Source: Lenzites betulinus (lineage: Eukaryota > Basidiomycota > Agaricomycetes > Polyporales > Polyporaceae). Taken from it: a stretch of 64,000 nucleotides of DNA. A program made the position numbers and the translations under genes. Shown here piece after piece: positions 11,243-24,900 of the stretch. Numbering within the stretch: the first letter of the stretch is position 1; each line of letters begins with the position of its first letter. The notes beneath the pieces are model-generated. The model had not been told where the DNA came from, ran no database searches, and saw only the letters and a list, made by a program, of their open reading frames with translations. The DNA is taken from contig JABYQU010000025.1 of assembly GCA_022264855.1 (NCBI GenBank), positions 310,001 to 374,000 on the forward strand. Reading direction: 5' to 3'.

Positions 11243-13065
11243 AGCTCTGGCGACAGTTTGTTTGACTGACAATGACTCTTCACGCTGCGACAGGCCTGCG
11301 GCAGGCAGCCTGCACGACACTGACATGGCTGCTTCGTAACGACACCGTGGTGAACACGATACGACACCGGACATCCTACACGAGAGGCTCATACTTACGT
11401 TACCATCCGCTGCGACCATACACCGCGCACACTGGCTCCTCGTTGCAGCTCCGCTCAGATAGCGTAATTTATCCTATGCTCTGTCCTACTTATTCTTCAG
11501 CGTCAGTGCTGGAGCCCACTGTATCCACTATGCGAGTCTACTTACTTGTTATGTTTACATCGGAGAGAATCGAGCGCGATGAAATCACGAACAGACAGCC
11601 CGAGCGAGCGAGTAGTACGGGAATACGATTGGAGGTACGATATGCTAAAGAGAGACTCACTTTGACCAAAGTCACTCTGGGACGGGGAGCCACGCAGAGG
11701 CCGGTGTGTCTTTAAAAGCAATCTTCACGACTGCTAGTATTAGCCTACTAGTATAGGCTACTATCGTTCTCAGGCGTGGTGTCGCGAGTTTGGTCTTATC
11801 GTGTACGCACCGTAAACACGAGGCTCGATCGTGAACACGCTACACGCGTCAATCACACACGCGTTGAGGTTGTGTACTGCGTACATAGTTGTGTGACAGC
11901 TTCATGCGCACACACTAGTGACCTAATCGACGATGGCTTGGAAACGTGGATAGGAATGTTTCTATGCTCCAGTGTACCTGAGGACTTCGTTAAGTCAGCT
12001 GAAGGCACCCACTCACAGAATACTCGGTTGAATTGGGCGCTATTCACTGTCATACTTAGTTCGGTCAGATGGGCTCTGATACTCCGCCAATTCTGCGTAT
12101 ACAAAGCTTGTGAAAGGTGGTGGTGATAGCAGAGATTGTTGTGGTACCAGACAAAGAGCACGGCACGAGCGTTAAACGAACTTGTTTATCAAGGCTAGGG
12201 CGCCTATACGTGTAGTATTAGTACCTTACACTAATAACCCGACGCTGTGCACTACTTGGCTCTGCACTCACCGCCGATATCTTAATGCTCTACTAGTTGC
12301 ATGGTATAATCATCGCTCGGTCCCAAACAGACACAGATGACCCATACGCGACGCGCAGCCCGGTCGAATCTATCGCAGAATCGGGGTTTTTCAACACTTG
12401 GAGTACGAGAACTTTAACCCTACGACGAATACTTGAGCAGCTGCTTGCTGAGATTCTCAAAGAGGTACCCTCAGCGGACGTTGAGATTCTCTGAGGTCTA
12501 CATGGTACGTGTCATCGCCGATGTGGTCATTCAGGCTAGGATGCAATGAGCTCGAATGCCCGGTTCACAGCTTCTGGCAGATCGTATAAACTATCAACCT
12601 TACACACTGCACACTACACGGTTGTTTGTCTAGATAAACGTTAGAGACTAGTATTATGGACCTACGGGCAGTCACGCCTGGGGTTGTAGCATACCAACGT
12701 CTGTACGACACAATGGGAGCTCTCATCAAATCCCTGCTTGCGTTTGCCCCCTCCTGATCGCTATGCCCTGTGATGCACCGACCCGTGGCCGCGCTTACAC
12801 AGAATAGAGCAAATCATAGGGTTTCTCAGGAACGGCGACCCTTCAGATTGAGATTCGAGGGTGACCGTGTCTCGATTACCTTCACCCAGCCTGTGACTGC
12901 TTCCCGCCGGCCGGCAAGGCCTCCTCCCCACCGGTTCGCCCCATGACTAGTCTATGATTGGAATTTGAGGACCAGCAGTGTATATCTGCGCTCACGTATC
13001 GCCCACCAAGGCCGTCGACCATCGGCGAACATCCCACCCTCTGCCTCTCAGTCTCCCACCGATTA
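11243..13065. other. Intergenic region; no gene recognised
   Basis: About 1.8 kb of lower-GC sequence between the F-box gene and the FAD enzyme gene. ORFs are short on both strands and show no family motifs. Presumably terminator of the first and promoter of the second gene. Confidence 0.55.
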
Positions 13066-14689
13066 ATGTCCGTCAACGCCACAACCGAGCCTCAAGCACT
13101 CTATTACGACTGCATTGTCGTAGGATCAGGACATGCCGGCAGCTGCGCAGCACTGTCCGCGCGCGACGCGGGTTGCGCACGCGTCCTTATTGTCGACAAA
13201 TGCCCGCCCGAATGGGTGGGGGGCAACGGCTACTTCACCGCCGGCGCGCACCGCACGACGCACGGCGGCGTACAGGACCTGCTCCCGATCGTCCAGAATG
13301 TATCGGCGGAGGCGGCTGCGGACATCGACATGGACCCGTATACCGCAGACGACTTCACACGCGATATCATGCGCCTGGGGAATGGCCGCTCCGACCCGCA
13401 GGTGGTGAAGGCGGTCGTGGATGGTTCTCGCGGAGCAGTGCAGTGGCTCGCGGAACGCGTGGGGGTCCCATTCATTCTCGCGTTTAACCGGCAGGCATAC
13501 TTGGTCAACGGCCGCCAGGTCTTTTGGGGCGGGCTGGTCCTGAGCGTGGAAGATGGCGGGAAGGGCCTCATCGCTACCCACCGCGCTGCACTCATCGCCG
13601 CTGGAGTGGACACCTGGTTCAACACCGCAGCGTCAGAGCTGATCGTCGAGAAAGGTGCCATCGCAGGGGTCATCGTCGAGAAGGACGACAAAGTCGTGCA
13701 TCTGCGGAGCCCTGCCGTTGTGTTAGCGTGTGGGGGCTTCGAGGCGAACAGAGACCTGCGTGGAAAATACCTGGGTTCAAACTGGGAGCTCGCAAAGGTA
13801 TGGCACGTCTTAGCCTTTCACGCCCCAGAGCTCACAACCTCTACTCTAGGTACGGGGTACGCCCTACAACACCGGCGATGGCCTGACCATGGCCTCGCGG
13901 GTCGGTGCGCGCCTTACTGGCGACTTCGCCGGCTGTCACTCAACGTGCTGGGACGCAAACGCACCTGCCGACCGTGGCGACCGCGTCCTCAGCAACCAAT
14001 TCACCAAGTCCGGCTATCCGCTCGGGCTCATGCTGAACGCACGGGGTGCGCGCTTCGTCGACGAGGGCGAGGACTTCCGCAACTACACTTACGCGAAGTT
14101 CGGACGGGCGATTCTCGCCCAGCCGGGCGGCGTCGCATTCCAGGTGTGGGACAGCACGGTGACGGGGTGGTTGAGGAAGGAGGAGTACGCAGACGATGTC
14201 GTGGAGCGCATCACGGCTGACAGCGTAGAGGAGCTTGCAGAGAAGCTGTGTTCCAAGGGGTTAGAGGACGGCGCGACGTTCGTGCAAACAATCGCGCAGT
14301 ACAATGACGCGGTACACACGTTCCAGGCGGAGCAGCCGGATAAGACTTGGGATCCGGCAGTGAAGGACGGATTGTCAACGCAGTCAAGTTCACTCAAGCT
14401 CGAGCTGCCGAAATCCAACTGGGCCCTTCCCCTCAAGAACCCTCCGTTTTTGGCGGTGAAGGTGACCTGCGGCATCACATTTACCTTTGGTGGGCTTGCG
14501 CTGGACCCAGAAACGGCTGCGGTGCTTTCGGACACGTCGGGGAAACCCATACCAGGACTCTTCTGTACCGGAGAAGTCGTCGGTGGTCTCTTCTACGGCA
14601 ACTATCCAGGAGGGAGTGGACTCACCGGAGGTGCTGTATTTGGCAGGAAGGCTGGACAGGCAGCAGCGAAACTGGCAGTTCAGACCTGA
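13066..14689 (+). CDS. FAD-dependent oxidoreductase (fumarate reductase / tricarballylate dehydrogenase-like)
   Basis: A flavoprotein of the FAD-binding-2 (succinate dehydrogenase/fumarate reductase) superfamily, closest in look to soluble tricarballylate-dehydrogenase-type enzymes. Two exons (13066-13797, 13850-14689; 52-nt intron) give 523 aa. The N-terminal Rossmann motif GSGHAG lies at residues 20-25, followed by an acidic residue region (LIVDKCPPEWVGGNGYFTAG) typical for FAD ribose binding and the flavin-contacting GGN. VVLACGGFEAN at about residues 225-235 is the second conserved FAD-domain motif, and the C-terminal GLFCTGEVVGGLFYGNYPGG with SGLTGG is the usual closing FAD contact. No signal peptide or heme domain is seen, so a soluble dehydrogenase is likely. 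The substrate is not deducible. The upstream reading frame continues open for 36 codons; the ATG at 13066 was preferred because it places the Rossmann fold close to the N-terminus. Confidence 0.85.
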
Positions 14690-14949
14690 GGTTATCTTAC
14701 TCTTAATGTGCTTCTGATTCGAATGTCTCTTCTCATGTTCCCTTGAAATTTATTCGGGTAGGACAGCATGTCCGAACTTGATAATCATATAGATTCATGC
14801 CGCTTGACTTTACCTAAACGTCAGATTGCGGGGCCTGGGAGCACAACTAGCTTAGACGATGGTTGCCAAGAAACTCGTGAATCGCTCAGGTTCTTCCCAA
14901 TGCACCTGCATTTTTTATCAAGATGGATCGTTACACAGGCCGCTGGAGC

Positions 14950-16127
14950 TCAACAAAGACCACTCACAAAATGGTTCGCCCCCTCCAGCTTGTGAAGCTG
15001 TACATCCCTCCGTGTCTCGGGGTCCGCCTCTTCATACAGCGCGTGGATAACCACGGACGCCCACAGACAGTCGCCCACCGACATGTCGCACCAGACGACG
15101 TGCACCCGCAGCGCAGGCCACATCTTGGCTAATCCCGTGCGCTCATCGCCGAAGCGACAGTCGTACAAAGCGCGCGTCAGGTTTGTCCTGTATACGTCGT
15201 GGCTAAGAGCCCAGAGGAGGTGCTGGTTGCGTTCCATGACTGGAGGGTGGGTGATGCTGCGTAGGACGTCCGGCGACATCTTTGAAGTCGTGGGAATGTG
15301 CTTCGGATCCACATCAACTGTGGTAAGGTGGATTGGCAGCCGGGGAGGATGGTCGGGCATAGGGTCGATATGGTCGGGAAATGTGAAGGGCGGGTAGTAC
15401 GAAGAAACAGCAAGAGCTAATTCGGCGACTTGTTCGTCCAGTGGGCGAGAGGGATTCGAACGGAGGGCGGTCAGCCCTGCGGGGCGTGGTCTTCCAATGG
15501 TAGTAGCGCTGGGGTCTTGAATAACTGTCAGCAAGTGTCTGTGATAATCATAAGTGCGATGTTGACTCGTACCATACATCACAAAGCTGCGTAGATGGTC
15601 ATTGAACAGCTTCTGGGTTTCTTGAGGAAGCTTGTCGACGTGCGAAAACATCGCTACAGCGGCACAGTTCCCGCCGGACCAAGAGACGACTGAAATTCCT
15701 CCGACAAGGGACTGCGCCTCGCCTTCCTCCTTAATTGCGGGGGTCTTGTGAGTGTGTATGAACCAACGGAGGAACCCAGCAATCTCTAGTCCCCGAGTCT
15801 GCATCGCTCGAGCTTTGGCTTCATTGTCGGATGCGCATAGATTCTCAACGTCCTCCACGGAGTAGGGCGTAGAGCCGGGATAATCCCTCTGGTTTAGCAG
15901 CACCAAGCGGAGGTTCCGCTGAGCCGCGAAGGGAATCATAGGTCGATAGACGGCTGCATGGAGTGTGAGACATGAGGGACAGTGTTTCCCACAAGTTAGT
16001 GCGTACCGCCGTGGAAACAAGTGCCATGTATAAGTACCACCGTGGTGTAGTTTGTGGATCCTGCAGGTGGACCACTATCCTCATAGTAAAGGACGTTTGA
16101 TTGGTCGTCGACTGGGGCTGTGGGCAT
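14950..16127 (-). CDS. Alpha/beta hydrolase fold protein
   Basis: A putative cytosolic alpha/beta hydrolase. Three exons (16127-16007, 15953-15573, 15515-14950) close to 355 aa. Landmarks are the oxyanion HG turn (VVLIHGTCFHG, about residue 30-40), a strand-loop LVLLNQRDYPGS, the nucleophile elbow VVSWSGGN with Ser133, and a late histidine in LEGANHF (His349). The elbow reads S-W-S-G-G, not the textbook G-x-S-x-G. The catalytic acid is likely the aspartate in VHVVWCDMS. The substrate is unknown; many fungal members act on esters or lactones. An in-frame ATG at 16262 would add 45 residues with a hydrophobic stretch that could resemble a signal peptide; the internal ATG was preferred because homologous N-termini usually begin shortly before the LYYEDSG segment. 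The gene is convergent with the FAD enzyme, 260 bp apart. Confidence 0.8.
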
Positions 16128-16378
16128 GGTGGGATCCTGGTGGTACTGGGATACGATGTGAGTAAGCAGATCAGTGGGAGCAAACACTTGAGTTGGATCC
16201 AGACAGAGAAGTGGGAACCAAAAAAGTACCGAGAGCGACACGGGCAAGCGTGGCACTACCAACTAAGGTTCTGAAACGCTCAGAATCGAGTGTAAGGATT
16301 AGTATAGCTATATGCTTCTGAGTATATGAGTACAAGTTACGAGCATAGCACGGTTAGAACGCTGTTTTTGTATACTCT

Positions 16379-18591
16379 CTACTTTCCTCTCTTAACAGCG
16401 TGAACAACGAGCTCCCTGATATCGTCCGCGTCGTTCAGCTATCCCACGCAGACGTTAGCACATACCAAATCTTACAAACATCGTAACACACCTTAACACC
16501 GATGACCATACTCTTGTCGAGGAGTACCGCGCCATATGCGTATGTGTTGAACGAGCTCAACTGCGCGTAGGGGAGCGCCGTGCGTACCGTCTCGTCGAAA
16601 ATGCGGTACTGTGGCGAGTACCCCGCCATGAGCTCCGTCGCCTCACATTGGATCTGCCCGATTACACGCGTCTCCGGGTCCGTGAACGGTATCAGCGAGG
16701 CATACTCTGAAATTGTGGCGCGTGTCTCCGGGGCCACCTCACCGGGTCCTACGGCTACTCCAGGCCCCATATCCACACCCGCGCCCACGCCGGCATCCGC
16801 TCCAGGTGCCAGTTGCGCTGCAAGAGCGAACCCCGCAGCTGCAGCGACGCCTGGTCCGGGCAATACATCCCCCCCAGTGAAGGGCGGGAAGTAAAACATC
16901 GGCTGGAACTCACTCGCGGGACCGATGAGGTCCACGTCGCGGAATCCTGTGGGAAGGCGCCGCCGCCGCCTGCGATGCCGCGCGGCGAGACGATGGACGT
17001 TTCGCGGGTTGAAATCGTATACGACGATGGTACTCCGTGTCAGGTCGTCGTCGATAGGGTCCTCCTCGACCGTCGCGTACCGCTGTCCGCAGGTGGTCGT
17101 GATCCAGCGACTTGCGCCAAATGATGCCTCGAGCCACCGACAAACATTCGGACCCCATTGCGCCCAGGAAATCCGCGGATAATCGCCAGGAGGGCGTTCT
17201 GGGAGGTCGGCGATCGCTGGCGTAGGGGAAGCGATGATGTCCGCCTCGACTTTGGGGACTGAGGGAAGACAGAATGAAGAGGCTGGTATGTCGGTGTAGT
17301 GCAAGAGGGCCATCCCCGCTATCTCAGCGTCGAAGATTTGAAGAAGAGCAGCGGTATGCACAATGAGCGTGAGACACTCATGGAAGCCTTGGCTGTCGTG
17401 CGTCATAACGTTGAAGATGACAACGGAGTCTGCGGGCTTTAGGTGGAATGGCTCGGGCGACCTGAACGCCCGTGCGCTCCCTGTAGTATTCCTCATCTTA
17501 GGCTCGGAGCGGCATGTGACTTGGGCGATGGTGTAACCCCGTCCCAACCTGGGGAGCTGAAGAACGCAGGATGTTCGCAGTTGTCGTGGCGGGGCGTCGA
17601 TGGAGGTCGATTCGATCCGGCAAAGTTCGATGGTGTTTTCAGCGCAATTGGGGAGCGCAATGACGTCGGGAGAAAGGAAGGTGAAGGTCGAGTAACATGG
17701 GCACTCAAGACCTCGAATCTAACTTGACAGATAAGGCGAGTTGGTTATCAGGGTAGCGACAAACGAACCTCTAAACACTGTCCGGTCTTCCAGTTGTAGA
17801 CCTCGAACATGGCAGGTGGTCGTGTGTAGCCAGCAGGATAATGAAACAGGAAACCAAGAAGGTCTCCAACGATCTCTATACAGACGCTGCATTGACTTGC
17901 TACTGCTTGAGGGGGTTCCTGAATGACGGCAAGTGGAATGGAGGGTTTGAGAGCAAGTGGATGATTGAGGCCGGTTGATAGCTGGAGGAGACGCAGCTCG
18001 AACTTGGTCTCCTTGTCTTCCATCTCGCGACTTCAACATGAGGTTATTTACGAGTCTGATTTGTGTGCTATGAAGTATTACGCACTCGGTAGCAACGACA
18101 ATCAGGTCGTGTTCTTCAACAGATAGGCCGACGTCGATAATATGTGCTCCTACATCAATCTTCTCCCATAGTTGCGACGAAGGCAGGTCTTCGCTCTCTA
18201 TGAGCTGGGAAAGGCGTGTCCAACGTACGGTGTCCGCGCCCGACTGGATCCCCGAGACCGACTCTCCCAGCAAAAGGATGCCATCGGTGAGGTCATATAT
18301 ACTGGATGGATTGAAAGGTATTCGAATGGTGGTCTCCTTCTCAAAGTCTAGTCGTGACCATGCGGTTTCCTGTTCTCTAAGAAGACGCATCTTGTCCGCT
18401 AAAACAAGCGGGCAGCTAGGGTTGTCCTCATATCCGTAGAGCTGGAGTTGCATAGAATATTGGAGGACGATGCTGGACTGGATGAGTCTGTCCATGGCGC
18501 GGTTCAATAAGCGGCAGAGCTGGAGATGCTCATAGTCGAGATACGAGAGTATGTGCACAAGCAGCTCATGTGAAAGGCCGAAAAGGGCCAT
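16379..18591 (-). CDS. F-box protein with beta-propeller-like C-terminal region
   Basis: A predicted SCF adaptor of the agaricomycete F-box/WD-like class. Four exons (18591-18086, 18030-17769, 17718-16492, 16438-16379) close in frame to 684 aa. The N-terminus carries the F-box (LSHELLVHILSYLDYEHLQLCRLLNRAMDRL, about residues 5-40). The rest has strand-rich repeats including LRLLQLSTG, FEVYNWKTGQCLE, TFTFLSPDVIALP and VIFNVMTHD, the recurring blade-like segments of this family. The terminal 20-codon exon (ending VVHAVKRGK) gives a better C-terminus than reading through the last intron, which would end after 18 unrelated codons. A stretch GVGAGVDMGPGVAVGPGE is low-complexity and may be a disordered loop. 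The substrate is unknown. Confidence 0.83.
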
Positions 18592-19174
18592 GCCTGTCGC
18601 GCGCAGAGAGTGGCGTTTAGCGCAGAGAGTAGGAGAGAGGAACAGGAGATGGACTGAAGCTTGAAGCTTGAAGCTTGAAGAGTGCGGGGAGCTTCGTTAT
18701 AGTGTGACATCGGCAAACAGATCTCGTCTTTCCGGGCACGTGCATTTAACGCTCAGCTCACTCCCATAATAGGCGCCCGCTATCCTAGTCGTGGCAGCGC
18801 CGCATATCATATTAATATCAGACCACTACATACCAGTACTGGTGTCAATTGTGGCTTAATAAGATGTGGTAATGCTGACGAGCATATGGTAAGTTTCACC
18901 GCGGTCAACAGTTCGTTAGCCGTGTTTATCACAGAAGAGCCCGCTTCCTGTTCAACTTTATCATGAAGCTTGGGAAAGACATTGGACAATCGAGCTGGAA
19001 AACAGCCTTCTCGAGGCGGCACGCAGCACCACACAGGGGAGGATGAATATCGATATGGCAACCAGTAGTTCTGCTCGTCTACACCAGTAATAGTACATCA
19101 AGAAAGCCCAAGATAGCTCGAGGCTTAAGCCGAGAATACAAACACCGCACGAACGTCAGCGAGATGACCCGCGT
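18592..19174. other. Intergenic region; promoter of F-box gene and 3' flank of lignin peroxidase
   Basis: No gene recognised. It contains a heptamer tandem array at 18655-18680. The rest is AT-richer than the neighbouring exons. Confidence 0.6.
18655..18680. repeat. Short tandem repeat, TTGAAGC heptamer, almost four copies
   Basis: The heptamer TTGAAGC is repeated in tandem about 64 bp upstream of the start codon of the minus-strand F-box gene. Likely a slippage product in the 5' UTR or promoter. Confidence 0.8.
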
Positions 19175-20623
<1,449 letters not shown>

Positions 20624-20680
20624 GTCGAGCTTGAGAGGTGTTTGAGAGGGCTCTGAATGTATCGGCTGTCCTGTTCTCGT

Positions 20681-20690
20681 TTTTATACGG
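20681..20690 (-). promoter_or_regulatory. TATA box of the lignin peroxidase gene
   Basis: CGTATAAAA read on the minus strand, about 60 bp before the ATG at 20623. A second similar CGTATAAAAA lies some 26 bp further upstream. Position fits a TATA-dependent, inducible promoter. Confidence 0.6.
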
Positions 20691-21963
20691 CCTACATTGT
20701 TGTTTTTTTATACGGACATGGACCACCGTTGAGCGAAGTGTGGTTCCCCAGTCCGCTGATCTGGGATGCCAAGACAGGGCCCATGTCATACAGGGCACCA
20801 ATCGCTGCTCGCAAGTTCAGCGGTTCTCGTCGGTTTGCTCAGTGTAGACAAGCAGAGGGAAGATGTAGACGGTTCCGTAGTGTTGGTGTGCCATGGACGA
20901 CACAACAGCGGCCAATCCGAGGCCGTTGAAGGGGCCGAGATGTCCTCACGTGGGCAGGCCGACCGATGCCTACCGTGAAAACTGTTTCAATGAACACATT
21001 CAAATGTTGTGCGGGGTCAGTACACTGTGACTTACGTGGGACGCATCTAGTTATGTTCTCACCAATTTGCAGCGGGACCGAGCTCACAGTCGCTCATTTC
21101 CGCATCTCGTGGGCTATAAGCAATGAGGAGCTCTCCTACTATGTGTTGTCTATGATATATCAGCAACACTGCAGCATATGTGACATTAGTGCGACACTCA
21201 CCGGCGGCACTCGCCAGTCTGAATGTAACTCAGTCGTGGGGCTCGGATGTTGGGAGGTCCCTTCCATAGCGAGACGTGGTGTATAGATCTGTTGCACAGC
21301 ATCTCAGTAAAATTGTTCATACCGGACAGAGAACGCCAAGCCTCTCACGTTCGTCAACGAGGACCGGGCGTAAATTATGCCCCCCGAATTGGGCGTGGGT
21401 TGGTAGTGCTCGGTCAGACGGCTCCATGGCCGAGGACATTGTTCGCGCACCGCCTACCACTGACACTTATTCCTACAGAAAGTCGTTGAGCCAATGGTCG
21501 TAGCGATTCAGAATAGATCGTGAGGGTATGGTCACAGGAATGTGGAAACGTAGTCCTGGTTCTTAGTTCACGGTTTATGATGATTCCCAGCGCTTATTTA
21601 TTCTTGCCTCGCTCCAGTCTCGCTCCAGTCTCGCTCTGCCGTCGACCAGTCTATGCTCTGCCGTCGACCAGTCTATGTCATGGCGAACGGAAGCGGCGCC
21701 CCGGCGCACAATACAATCATAAGGAACTATCATATGGTACTAGTACTGGTACACTATCACGTCGAGAGAATATCTATCTGGACCAATGCCGCCTCAGATG
21801 AGGGAATAAAAATACAGCAATTGTACTAGTGCTATGGTGGATCAGCAAGATGTGTGGAGAAAAACCGAAATGCAGGGGGATGAAGAGACATGTACGAGAC
21901 TTAATAGACCGACAATACTAGTGTATGATGTGACAATGTGAAAACGACAGACGAGAGCAGCGC
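20691..21963. other. Intergenic region upstream of the peroxidase; no gene recognised
   Basis: About 1.3 kb of mainly AT-richer sequence with short uninformative ORFs. It should contain the peroxidase promoter and the 3' flank of the SUMO protease gene. Tandem duplications lie at 21608-21676. Confidence 0.55.
21608..21676. repeat. Two adjacent tandem duplications (11-bp and 22-bp units)
   Basis: CTCGCTCCAGT occurs twice back to back at 21608-21629, directly followed by two perfect copies of a 22-bp unit beginning GCTCTGCCGTCGACC at 21633-21654 and 21655-21676. No coding context. Confidence 0.85.
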
Positions 21964-24900
21964 TCAACCCCGCAAACGGGCAGCTTTGCCGGTGTTGCTC
22001 TTCTTGCCGCCCTTGCCCGCGCCCTTGGATGGGGCAGGGATGATGTCCCCGACGATGATGTCGTCGTCCGAGTCCTCGATGACCGCGACTTCGACTGGCT
22101 TCGCTTTGGCCTTCTCGCTTGGTTCGTCCTCCTTCGGACCCTCCTTCTCCGAGCGTTCCTTCCTCCACCTCTCAGACAGTTCGATAGTGATGGTCCGGAA
22201 CGTCTCGCGCAGATTCTCCATCGAGCCGCTGTACCAGTTGATCTGGTGATTCTACGACAGACCCATGAGACTCCGCGTAACGCAGGCCCACCGCGCTTAG
22301 CGACGTACCTGGATAGATTGCACGGAATGGATGGGGTCCTTCATGAATGCCTCCGCGAAGGCGAGCACGAACAAGCCACAGTCGCAGAAGTTCTTCTGCA
22401 TGGGTGCCTACATGATAGTCTGTGAGCATGATAGCGCAGTGGAAGATAGCACACGCCCGACCTTTGCTTGCTTGTACGTAGCCAAGCAAGTGTCCTCGAT
22501 CTGATACCCCTTCTTGTCGGCCGCCTCGTACTGGAGGTACTTCGCAAGCTTGTTGGCGGGGCCAGGATGTCGCGACCCCAATGAGTCAAAGGTGTATACG
22601 TAGGCGCTGCTTCAATGAATCCCCTGTGCTTCCGACTCGCAGCGCACTGGTTACTCACATTGGGTACTGGGAATAGTCATTTGACGCTTTCTGTGTTTGT
22701 TCCTCGTCGGCAGGTCTATCTTCCTCTGCACCGGTCTGTCCTGGCTGTTCAGCCACCACACTCGCCCCCTCGACCGAGGATGGGTCATCCACGCTTGGTG
22801 ATTCTCCGCGCGAAAACTCGCCAGCCGGATCAGGCGGTCTGCTCTCCTTCTCCCGACCAGGAACGATATCGACGTCCATCGGCTCTTGTGAGGACGGGTA
22901 CTGCAGGTCTACATCGGCGATGTCTACCCCGTCTCCGGTGGCAGAGCGCGAACGCTCAGCCGGGCCCTTGGCTGCTGCGGGCTCGCCATCCGGGTCCACA
23001 ATATTGCACGACTGGGAGAAGCGCAGCATGGTCTCGACCTCCTGGCCCTCGCCTTCGCTCTCACGGTCGATGGTCATGACGTCGGGGGGCGTGTCCGACG
23101 GCGCGGTGTCGCTCCTGTTCTCGGCAACGCCGTCGTCCGCAGTGACCTCGGTCTCCGTCGCGGTGGATGCGGGTGGCGGTTCCTCGCGTTTGCGCTTGCG
23201 AGTCTGCGGGACTGGCCGGAGTGCTTGGGGTGGTGGTGGGTGCAGCATATTCTCCGGGTTCACGATGATTGCGAGATACCAGTGAAAGCTGAAGAGGTAT
23301 GCCGAATTGATTAGACGTCGAGAGCAGAATCAAGTGAGCGGCGTACTTTTCGTTGATGGGCACAATGATATATTTCTTCTTGAATATATCGACCTTCGAC
23401 GTCCACTTCCGGACGCTGAGATATGTTTCCTTCACGCTGGTGAAAGTTTCGATCAACAGCCGAAACTAAGATGACCACATTAAGCGTACTCTTTCTTGCT
23501 GTTCAACTTCTTGAAAAAGAACGAGTTGAATACGTGCACCTGCTCCGCGAGCTCCGGCTGGTGCTCTCCCAAAGTGTGCAACCAATACCTACGCCAGAGG
23601 TGAGCAATGACGCGTCTTGTTTGCATAAACGAGCTACGCACTTCAATCCGAACTCAATGAGGGTATCGTTTAGATACTGCCCATTGTCTAGCCGCTTGAG
23701 ATCGCCGCGCGTGATGTTCACCGCACCAGTCCCGGAGGGTGGATACACCAAAACCCTTGGGACCAGGCCGATCAGCACATAGTTTCCCAGGTACGAAAAT
23801 TACCAGCTCACAGCTCGTCAAGCACTTCCGGTGTCTCTGAAACGCGAGCGTCGCGCGCCGATTGACGCGTAACTCTACCATATGTTCTGCAACGGTTGGG
23901 ATCAGCTCAGCGGAGGAGAGCAAGCAGCCATGCATACGCACCGAGCCGGCGGGGAAGACGCTGGTTTCCCTTCGCGATTTGACGAAACAATGGCCGTTGA
24001 CGAGCTAGTCGACGGTCCGGCAGAGATCGGAGACGGCTTCCGGGAGGTTGTGGCGGTCCTCGTTGGGCGCGCAACCCGCTCGACGGCATCGGGCTTATGG
24101 CGTGCAGCGTTCAGAACCTGCTCCCAACATGCCTTTGCTGCGGAACCTCCCCTAATACAATGTCAACGCTGTCCCAGGATGAGCTCTGAGCCACAATACC
24201 TTATCTCTTCGTGCTTCTGTATCTGGTTTTTCAGAACGCCCAAAAAATCTGGATATGCAGAGCCGTTGCAATTCGCATGTGAAATCAAAAGCTTCAGAGT
24301 GATCCAGCCAGTCGCAAGGGCGGAACCTGCATTCATACAAGTCAGCTCGTATGGTTGTCTCGCTAGAGGGTGTGCAAGTGACAGGCGGCATACCAGGCTG
24401 GAATGATGGCACTTTCCTAGATAATTTGGCTGACGGTGTGCTTTGGAATTGAAGAACAACAGCGGCATCCTTCTCCATGGCGAACTTCGGTGCCGTGTAC
24501 TGTTAACCATGAGTATGCATCGCTAGCGGGAAACTCGCGCATACCTGAAAGGAATCGAAGTCTCGGTCTAGATGAAAAACGGCCATGGGCTGCTTCGTAT
24601 AATGCCCATCGATTAGTTGCAGAAGATATGCGTTTCGTGCAGGCAACCGTTGTATGCGGGCCCACAACTGCGGTTGCACAGTATCGGTATTTTCCATCAT
24701 ATGACACCCAAGAGATAGGGCTTCCAGTGGAAGTACCGGGGGCGCCTTCGTCTTCTCGACTAACTTTGAGCCAGAAGGAGCTGTTGCATCGAGCGGCTCT
24801 GGAACACGCTTTAGGTCGAACTGACTTAGACTGGATATCGACTGTAAGCTGGAAAATGAGCAACAAGCCACACACAATATATACAACGAGGAATCGAACC

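Noticed and set aside
10054..11265. 403-codon plus-strand frame inside the F-box gene
   Set aside because: Out-of-frame shadow; the F-box and leucine-rich frame is the coherent one.
13066..18591. Secondary-metabolite or catabolic gene cluster (flavoenzyme, hydrolase, F-box)
   Set aside because: No synthase, transporter or transcription factor accompanies them, and the F-box gene is of a generic family; evidence for a cluster is too weak.
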